Below are positions 58,721-64,000 of a DNA stretch of 64,000 nt, in pieces. The translations under genes and the position numbers were made by a program. Under the pieces are notes generated by a model, which saw nothing but the letters and a program-made list of their open reading frames with translations, ran no database searches and was not told the DNA's origin. Numbering within the stretch: position 1 is the stretch's first letter; each line of letters begins with the position of its first letter. This stretch comes from Caldalkalibacillus salinus (GTDB lineage: Bacteria; Bacillota; Bacilli; Caldalkalibacillales; JCM-10596), in assembly GCF_016745835.1 (NCBI RefSeq), contig NZ_JAERVL010000012.1, positions 62,001-126,000 on the forward strand, read 5' to 3'.

Positions 58721-59827
58721 TTGAGGAACTTTAGCATTGTAGGGGATACCAAAACAGATTTCACTGCATTTTTTCGTCAAGGATTGGAGAAAACATTTAC
58801 CACTCATGGATATGAGTATTATGAAACCCCAGTAGACGATATACGGGTGGTGTTTAACTTTATCGACCGTGACCGTGTTCGTCCTTTTAGACGACAAGCC
58901 CAGGCGACTTTCGTCGTCTCCGTTTTAGAAGAACATCTAAGAGGACCTATTGACCGTATTGATGTCCTCAAGCTCGCTTATCCTTATCTCGTCCGTTCAT
59001 TATCTAACCATTTTATTCTGATCGTGCACGACGCAGAAAATGAACGCTCAACAGTGTCATTTATTACACCTGAACAGGGCTGCTACCAAGTTACATATCA
59101 TGAGGATGAAGAGGAACAGTTCTTCCAAAAAGTTTATGAACGTCTAGAACCGCTAGCCACCTCAAGACTCGTGATTGATAACATTTTCAATACCGATATC
59201 CCTGAGGCGCTTTCTCATGGAGATGAAGTCACGGCCCAACTCAGTCGTTCTGGTCGTCGATTAGATGAAATGAACCTGCTTCCAGCACCATTTCCTCTAG
59301 AGGAATATGTGACACCGCGTGACTTGCGACATATCAAAAAGCTATACGGACTAGGTGGATTGAGCTACGGCAACCTTAGTGCGAGAAAAGACGAGGCGCG
59401 GTTTTGGATGAGTGCAAGTGGTGTGAATAAAGCTGATATGAAAGTCGTCGGACAAGACATGCTCCTCATCAATGGGTATGATCATGACAACAACGCCATG
59501 AAGATTAGCGTTCCTCAAGATGTACAACCTAAACGTGCTTCCGTTGATGCCATTGAACACTGGATGATCTACACAGAGCACCCTGATGTCGGTGCCATTG
59601 TACACATCCACGCCTGGATGGACGGCGTTCAAGCGACGCAAATCAACTATCCATGCGGGACCCTTGAATTAGCTGAAACTGTGGCTGAACTTGTAAGGCA
59701 GTCAGACGACCCGTCTAGAGCTGTGATCGGTCTAAAAAATCACGGCCTGACCATTACTGGTAGAAGCCTAGACGATATATTTGACCGTATTGAAGGTCGC
59801 ATTTTACCACAGGTACCGATGTCTTAG
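58721..59827 (+). CDS. Class II aldolase/adducin-family protein with an unrecognised N-terminal domain
   Basis: The 368-residue protein has two parts. The C-terminal part (about 195-368) is a class II aldolase/adducin domain, with GLGGLSYGNLSARKDE, zinc ligands in VHIHAW and KNHGLTI. The first ~175 residues, with FRQGLEKTF and VVFNFIDRDRVRPFRRQAQ, are not part of that family and I cannot assign them. The start is a TTG with GGAGG 7 bases upstream. It may act as an aldolase or sugar-phosphate dehydratase with the preceding dehydrogenase, which is inference. Confidence 0.82.
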   Translation: MRNFSIVGDTKTDFTAFFRQGLEKTFTTHGYEYYETPVDDIRVVFNFIDRDRVRPFRRQAQATFVVSVLEEHLRGPIDRIDVLKLAYPYLVRSLSNHFILIVHDAENERSTVSFITPEQGCYQVTYHEDEEEQFFQKVYERLEPLATSRLVIDNIFNTDIPEALSHGDEVTAQLSRSGRRLDEMNLLPAPFPLEEYVTPRDLRHIKKLYGLGGLSYGNLSARKDEARFWMSASGVNKADMKVVGQDMLLINGYDHDNNAMKISVPQDVQPKRASVDAIEHWMIYTEHPDVGAIVHIHAWMDGVQATQINYPCGTLELAETVAELVRQSDDPSRAVIGLKNHGLTITGRSLDDIFDRIEGRILPQVPMS

Positions 59828-59862
59828 TTTTTGCCTGACTTGTTTTTATGCAAACTAAAAGA

Positions 59863-59927
59863 AACGAATGCCTTCTCCACCGAGAAACATTGTTCTATAG
59901 TGGCTAGAAGGCATTCGTTCTGTTTTT
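59863..59927. terminator. Terminator after the aldolase-like gene, probably bidirectional
   Basis: AACGAATGCCTTCT and AGAAGGCATTCGTT form a perfect 14-bp stem, with CCAC/GTGG pairing inside the loop. CTGTTTTT follows on the plus strand, and a T-rich TTTCTTTTAG follows on the minus strand, so it may also end spoVAC-spoVAD. Confidence 0.85.
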
Positions 59928-60032
59928 ATGGTTTATTTGTTGATACGTTTATAGATTTTAGGCACCGTTATCTAACAACCAAGCAAAAGATAAAAGTGAA
60001 CTTAATGTCGGCTTGTTCTAGCTCAATGATCC

Positions 60033-61058
60033 TCAATGATCTGTTACTTCCAAAACAACAGCATGACAGATACTTGGAATGGATTCTTTTTGTTGGTAGG
60101 ACAGAGGTGACAGCAACGCTCCTGTCGCCGCTACCAGCACCCTTCGTAGCTCTCCAGCTTGCATGCGTTTCAGGATGTGCCCGTACGTCACAGTAGCGGA
60201 ACATGCACACCCACTTCCACCGGCCAGCACATTCGGGTCATCTCCATACATCAGTAATCCACAATCCTGATACACATGATCAGGCACTTTAAATCCCGCT
60301 TTAGAGAAGAGGTCATTTGCCAGATCGAATCCAACACGACCTAAATCACCCGTGACGATCAGGTCGTAATCGTCAAAGGAGCGTTTAAAGTCTCTAAAAT
60401 GCCCTGTAATCGTATCCACAGCGGCTGGGGCCATCGCGCCGCCCATGTTGAACGGATCACTCACACCCATATCGACCACTTTCCCGATCGTTGCGCCTGT
60501 GACTCGTATATTAGACGTTTTAGAAGCTTTATTCGCTGGCTGTAGAATAGCCGAACCCGCACCCGTCACTGTCCACTGTGCTGTCGGTGGCTTCTGTCCG
60601 CCATACTCGGTGGGATAACGAAATTGTTTTTCTGCCGAAGAGTTGTGGCTCGCTGTTCCACACATAACAGTTTCAGCGGCCCCACTGTCCACTAACTGCG
60701 CGGCCAATGCTAACCCTTCCATTGAAGTGGAACACGCGCCAAATATACCTAGAAAAGGGATAGATAACGTCCTGGCAGCAAAACTACTGGTGATTAGTTG
60801 CGCCATCAGATCCCCGCCCAGGAAGAATTGTACATCCTCTTTTTGGACGCTCGCTTTCTCCATCGCTGTCTGGCAAGCATCCTCTAACAGACGTTTTTCT
60901 GCTTTTTCCCAACTATCCTCTCCTAGTCGAGGGTCATCATGTACGAAATCAAAGTCCTGTCCTAGAGGGCCTTTACCTTCATAAGGACCGACTACGGCAG
61001 CTGACGCTGTGATGGCGGGCTTTGTTGAGAAGGACCAACTTTGTTCTCCTTTTAACAT
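60033..61058 (-). CDS. spoVAD: Stage V sporulation protein AD (SpoVAD)
   Basis: SpoVAD has a thiolase-like fold and binds dipicolinic acid on the forespore side of the SpoVA channel. The 341-residue protein has DDPRLGEDSWEKAEKRL, FGACSTSMEGLALAAQLV, YGGQKPPTAQWTVTGAG and the C-terminal GSGCACSATVTYGHIL segment. The start is 2 bases after spoVAC. It is followed by the bidirectional terminator that also serves the plus-strand cassette. Confidence 0.95.
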   Translation of the reverse strand: MLKGEQSWSFSTKPAITASAAVVGPYEGKGPLGQDFDFVHDDPRLGEDSWEKAEKRLLEDACQTAMEKASVQKEDVQFFLGGDLMAQLITSSFAARTLSIPFLGIFGACSTSMEGLALAAQLVDSGAAETVMCGTASHNSSAEKQFRYPTEYGGQKPPTAQWTVTGAGSAILQPANKASKTSNIRVTGATIGKVVDMGVSDPFNMGGAMAPAAVDTITGHFRDFKRSFDDYDLIVTGDLGRVGFDLANDLFSKAGFKVPDHVYQDCGLLMYGDDPNVLAGGSGCACSATVTYGHILKRMQAGELRRVLVAATGALLSPLSYQQKESIPSICHAVVLEVTDH

Positions 61059-61059
61059 G

Positions 61060-61536
61060 TTAAGAGCCCCCTAACCTCATGATTATTTCTCGTACTAATG
61101 CGACAACAAAAGCGGCAACCGTGCCATAAACGATAACAGGGCCCGCAATTCTAAACATGTTATTGCCAACCCCTAGCACAAAGCCTTCACTCTTATGCTC
61201 AATAGCGGCAGAGGACATACTATTAGCAAATCCAGTGACGGGGACCGCAGTTCCAGCACCGGCCCATTGCGCAATGTGATCATATACACCGAATCCTGTC
61301 AAAAGCACCCCGATAAAGATCATCGTTGCAACGGTAGGGTCGCCGGCCGATTTCTCTGTAAAGTCAAAGAAGGCCATGTAAAAAAAGGTAAATGCCTGCC
61401 CAATCGTACAGATGAACCCACCGACTAGAAAAGCTAATATTAAATTTCTAAGTAAAGGTTTCTTAGGTTCTTTGCCTTTCATAAACGTTTGATATTCTTG
61501 CTGAGGTTGAGTGAGCTTATTTTGCTTTTTTGACAT
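61060..61536 (-). CDS. spoVAC: Stage V sporulation protein AC (SpoVAC)
   Basis: SpoVAC is a mechanosensitive-type membrane component of the dipicolinic acid channel. The 158-residue protein has a basic N-terminus (MSKKQNKLTQPQQEYQTFMK), then membrane segments with LAFLVGGFICTIGQAFTFF and GAGTAVPVTGFANSMSSAAIE. AGGAGTG precedes the ATG. It starts the spoVAC-spoVAD pair. A 13-bp inverted repeat with its inner arm just upstream of the ribosome-binding site may affect expression. Confidence 0.94.
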   Translation of the reverse strand: MSKKQNKLTQPQQEYQTFMKGKEPKKPLLRNLILAFLVGGFICTIGQAFTFFYMAFFDFTEKSAGDPTVATMIFIGVLLTGFGVYDHIAQWAGAGTAVPVTGFANSMSSAAIEHKSEGFVLGVGNNMFRIAGPVIVYGTVAAFVVALVREIIMRLGGS

Positions 61537-61550
61537 GTTCCAACACTCCT

Positions 61551-61601
61551 ATGTTCTGAGCAGCATTTCGTTGTTAGTGTATCCATTTCTGCTCAGAACA
61601 T
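61551..61601. repeat. 13-bp inverted repeat before spoVAC
   Basis: ATGTTCTGAGCAG (61551-61563) and CTGCTCAGAACAT (61589-61601) are perfect complements separated by 25 bases. On the minus strand the 3' arm ends directly before the spoVAC Shine-Dalgarno AGGAGTG. It could be a regulator site or an mRNA stem-loop that controls access to the ribosome-binding site. Confidence 0.7.
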
Positions 61602-61677
61602 GAGCAACACTCACCGTTGCACAAATAAAACTACCGATCTAAGCCTTTGCGTGAACGACTGAAGCATTGATAGGAAA

Positions 61678-62835
61678 CTAAACCATTAGCCAACCTGCGA
61701 CAGCTCCCACTATGACGACAGACCAAGCAGGAAGCTTCCAAAAGCTGAGCATAGCAAATAGGATCACAGCCAACACAAAATCAATGGGGCGTAATATCGT
61801 ACTCGTCCAGATCGGGTCGTAAAGTGCCGCCAGTAAAATGCCAACAACTGCTGCGTTAACCCCTTTTAATGCTGCTCTAACCCCTTTTATTTGTTGTAAT
61901 TTCCCCCAAAAAGGGAGCGTTCCGATCAATAAAAGAAAGCCAGGTAAAAAAATTGCACTTGTGGCTAGTAATGCCAGAGGCCATCCCCCCATGACGGCAC
62001 CTAAATAAGAAGCAAAAGTAAACAATGGACCCGGTACAGCTTGTGCGGCACCATAACCAGCAAGAAAGGCCTCACTACTTACCCACCCCAACGGCACCAT
62101 CTCTCTTTCCAGTAATGGTAGAACGACATGTCCTCCCCCAAATACAAGCGCGCCCGCCCGATAAAAGCTGTCAAATATCCCAAGGATATCGGCGTTATCT
62201 CTTACGAGAGGTAGGAGTAATAACAAGGTCGTGAATATAAGTAAACAAATGGTACCCGTTGTTTTAGAAATAGGGATATTGACATCGGATGGCTCTCCCT
62301 CGGTCTGTTTTCTCCATAAGACAAAACCAACGATCCCGGCAAGGATAATCGCGACAACTTGCGACCAAACTTGAACAAATAGGAGCGTGAATGCCATCGC
62401 TAATATGGCGATCGTGGCACGTGATGCATCTGACGCTAGTTTTTTTCCCATTCCTAGCAAGGCGTGGGCCACAATGGCGACAGCCACTACCTTCAAGCCT
62501 TGTATATAGCCTTGGTCTAACAAGTCTGTCCCTTGTAAAAAGCCAACAAAAAGCACCAATAACAATATAGAAGGAAAAGTAAAACCGACAAAAGACACAA
62601 AGCCTCCGAGTAAGCCTCCACGTACAACACCGATACCAAATCCTACCTGACTACTCGCAGGACCTGGTAAAAACTGACACAAGGCCACTAAATTTGCGTA
62701 TTGCTCCTCTGTTAACCATTTCCTTTTTTTTATGTATTCCTCGTAAAAATAACCTAGGTGTGCCACTGGCCCTCCAAAACTCGTTAAACCGAGACGAAGC
62801 GAGACTAAGAATATTTCCAACCACGTTTTCAGCAT
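61678..62835 (-). CDS. chrA: Chromate transporter (ChrA family, two-domain)
   Basis: The 385-residue protein has the duplicated CHR domain. The first half has SFGGPVAHLGYFYEE and CQFLPGPASSQVGFGIG, the second has FGGGHVVLPLLEREMV and AQAVPGPLFTFASYLG. The CHR superfamily exports chromate, and other anions have been proposed. I start at the ATG at 62835, with AAAGGAG upstream. The open frame extends about 97 codons further with no start support or conserved residues. Confidence 0.92.
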   Translation of the reverse strand: MLKTWLEIFLVSLRLGLTSFGGPVAHLGYFYEEYIKKRKWLTEEQYANLVALCQFLPGPASSQVGFGIGVVRGGLLGGFVSFVGFTFPSILLLVLFVGFLQGTDLLDQGYIQGLKVVAVAIVAHALLGMGKKLASDASRATIAILAMAFTLLFVQVWSQVVAIILAGIVGFVLWRKQTEGEPSDVNIPISKTTGTICLLIFTTLLLLLPLVRDNADILGIFDSFYRAGALVFGGGHVVLPLLEREMVPLGWVSSEAFLAGYGAAQAVPGPLFTFASYLGAVMGGWPLALLATSAIFLPGFLLLIGTLPFWGKLQQIKGVRAALKGVNAAVVGILLAALYDPIWTSTILRPIDFVLAVILFAMLSFWKLPAWSVVIVGAVAGWLMV

Positions 62836-62911
62836 GTTCCCCCACTCCTTTACTGACAGTTCCAATACCATGGTTATTTTACTATGCAAAATGGCACATC
62901 GACAATAAAAT

Positions 62912-63676
62912 TTACACCCATTGGACAAGTAAAGGTAGATGATCTGATGCCTCAGAACGTCGGTTAATAACCTCAGCGTGGGTGACTTCGACATGTTTAC
63001 TGACAAAGATGTAATCAATGCGCATCCGAGGCTCATGGGATGGAAAAGTGCCAGAATGCGTGTCTTTACGAAAAAAAGACAACCACCCGCCCTGAGACTT
63101 GCCATGAGCCTGTATCCAAGCATCATTGAACTGATCGGTGACCATAGACCACAGTCTCGAGGACGGCTTCATATTAAAGTCGCCCATCAGGACAACCGTT
63201 TTACCATTATGCTCTGATTGCGTGGCTTTTTCTAATAAGAAAGACAGCTGCTTTTTCCTCAAGAGTGGGTTCAAACTGATATGGGTCACAAAGATATCAA
63301 GCGGTTTGTCCCCCTTTTGTATGGTTGCTTCAAGCACAGAACGTCCTTCTGCTCTAAAAAAATCAGGCGCGAGCACATGTGCTTCTGCCTTATTTATGGG
63401 ATAACGAGAAAGTAACGCATTCCCGTATTCCCGTCGCTGATGATGTCCTTTTTGAGGTATCGATATTGAGGGGGCAAAAAAGTGATACATCCCTAATTTT
63501 TTGGCCAACCACGCTGCTTGGTCATCATGCATACTTCTTTCGGAATACATTCGGTCTACTTCATTTAAACCCACCACATCAGCCTCTACAGATGAAATAA
63601 TAGACGCAATTCTTTCTAACTGATACTCTTGGTCTGTCCCACGTCCATGACGTATGTTATAAGTTAAAATTCTCAT
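62912..63676 (-). CDS. Endonuclease/exonuclease/phosphatase family protein
   Basis: The 254-residue protein has the fold motifs RILTYNIRHGRGTD, GLNEVDR (catalytic Glu), VVLMGDFNMKPSS (Asp/Asn) and SDHLPLLVQW (final Asp-His). It has no membrane segment or signal peptide and could act on a phosphodiester or phospholipid-type substrate in the cytoplasm. The substrate is unknown. It follows chrA on the same strand and is divergent from the phosphatase-like gene at 63793. Confidence 0.88.
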   Translation of the reverse strand: MRILTYNIRHGRGTDQEYQLERIASIISSVEADVVGLNEVDRMYSERSMHDDQAAWLAKKLGMYHFFAPSISIPQKGHHQRREYGNALLSRYPINKAEAHVLAPDFFRAEGRSVLEATIQKGDKPLDIFVTHISLNPLLRKKQLSFLLEKATQSEHNGKTVVLMGDFNMKPSSRLWSMVTDQFNDAWIQAHGKSQGGWLSFFRKDTHSGTFPSHEPRMRIDYIFVSKHVEVTHAEVINRRSEASDHLPLLVQWV

Positions 63677-63792
63677 GTATCACATCACGATCCTCGCTTT
63701 TGCATATTCTTTTCCTCTTGTCTTTCATAATTTATTTATTTCTGTAAACCATAAAAAATATTTAACCTTACCGTGTAAAGGGAGGAGTTTCC

Positions 63793-64000
63793 TTGAAGAA
63801 GAAAGTGCTTTTTATATTAGTTGACTCACTTATGCCACAATTGCTTGAGCACGCACTTGACAAGCGACTCGTTCCTGGGTTTGAGTTTCTCACGCAGCAT
63901 GGCACCTATTCAAATGATGTTGTTACCGTTTTTCCAACGATGACAGCGTCCATTGATACGTCTATGATTACAGGGGTTTACCCTCATGAGCACGGTGTAC
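63793..64000 (+). CDS. Alkaline phosphatase-superfamily phosphodiesterase (5' part, cut by window edge)
   Basis: A TTG at 63793 with GGGAGGAG upstream opens a frame that runs to the window end (about 69 residues). The translation begins MKKKVLFILVDSLMPQLLE and has FPTMTASIDTSMITGVYPHEHG, the metal-binding Asp near the start and the nucleophile Thr region of type I phosphodiesterase/nucleotide pyrophosphatase proteins. The remainder is outside the window. Confidence 0.82.
   Translation, partial: MKKKVLFILVDSLMPQLLEHALDKRLVPGFEFLTQHGTYSNDVVTVFPTMTASIDTSMITGVYPHEHGV

Noticed and set aside
59831-60196. 121-codon plus-strand ORF after the aldolase gene
   Set aside because: It crosses a strong terminator and overlaps the 3' end of spoVAD. 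The composition is not protein-like.
62836-63126. N-terminal extension of the chrA frame
   Set aside because: About 97 extra codons upstream lack conserved residues and overlap the end of the EEP-family gene. The ATG at 62835 has a good ribosome-binding site and gives the normal family length.

Overview
The window is a chromosomal segment of an endospore-forming member of the Bacillaceae. The evidence is the gene order, which matches the Bacillus subtilis fapR-plsX/recG/yloV/rpmB/spoVM/rpe/prkC/priA/rpoZ/gmk/yloC region followed by the pyr operon, together with FapR, SpoVM, SpoVA proteins, a Ger-type germinant receptor and a PyrR attenuator. Base composition is intermediate. The species cannot be named from the sequence. 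I see no rRNA, tRNA, CRISPR array, insertion sequence or prophage.

Region 1 (1-23,000, almost all minus strand) is housekeeping. Lipid synthesis comes first (fapR-plsX-fabH, with a FapR operator on its promoter), then recG, serine dehydratase sdaAB-sdaAA, fakA-yloU, and rpmB on the opposite strand. spoVM, rpe, rsgA and the prkC/prpC kinase-phosphatase pair follow, then rlmN, rsmB, fmt, def, priA, coaBC, rpoZ, gmk, remA and yicC. thiN (yloS), found beside rpe in B. subtilis, is absent.

Region 2 (23,000-43,300) is mixed. It holds an unrecognised 46-codon gene, a YfkD-family secreted protein, a calcium-type P-ATPase and rqcH. Next is a dispersed NHEJ set: ku, a stand-alone DNA ligase and a stand-alone LigD-type polymerase. 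Interleaved with it are a flavin monooxygenase-like gene, a complete gerA/B/C operon with a small fourth membrane protein, and a small membrane protein gene between the two LigD halves. The ligase gene and the ger operon are divergent, and each carries a forespore (sigma-G)-like promoter. Thioredoxin-like, HD-domain, pncB, M32 carboxypeptidase and DUF84 genes follow.

Region 3 (43,400-55,980) is the complete pyrimidine operon pyrR-pyrP-pyrB-pyrC-carA-carB-pyrK-pyrD-pyrF-pyrE. It has a clear promoter and two PyrR-type attenuators, in the leader and between pyrP and pyrB. The attenuator B. subtilis has between pyrR and pyrP cannot exist here because the two genes overlap.

Region 4 (56,000-64,000) carries a spoVAC-spoVAD unit and a spoVAE-DUF421 unit on the minus strand. 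A plus-strand cassette of a zinc alcohol dehydrogenase and a two-domain class II aldolase-like protein separates them. An unannotated 28-codon ORF with a good ribosome-binding site and a sigma-G-like promoter precedes spoVAE. The window ends with a chromate-type transporter, an endonuclease/exonuclease/phosphatase-family protein and the start of an alkaline phosphatase-superfamily gene.

The most interesting material is the spore-linked part: the split NHEJ genes around a germinant receptor, the interrupted spoVA cluster and the two small ORFs. All function calls are homology-style reading from memory. No searches were run.
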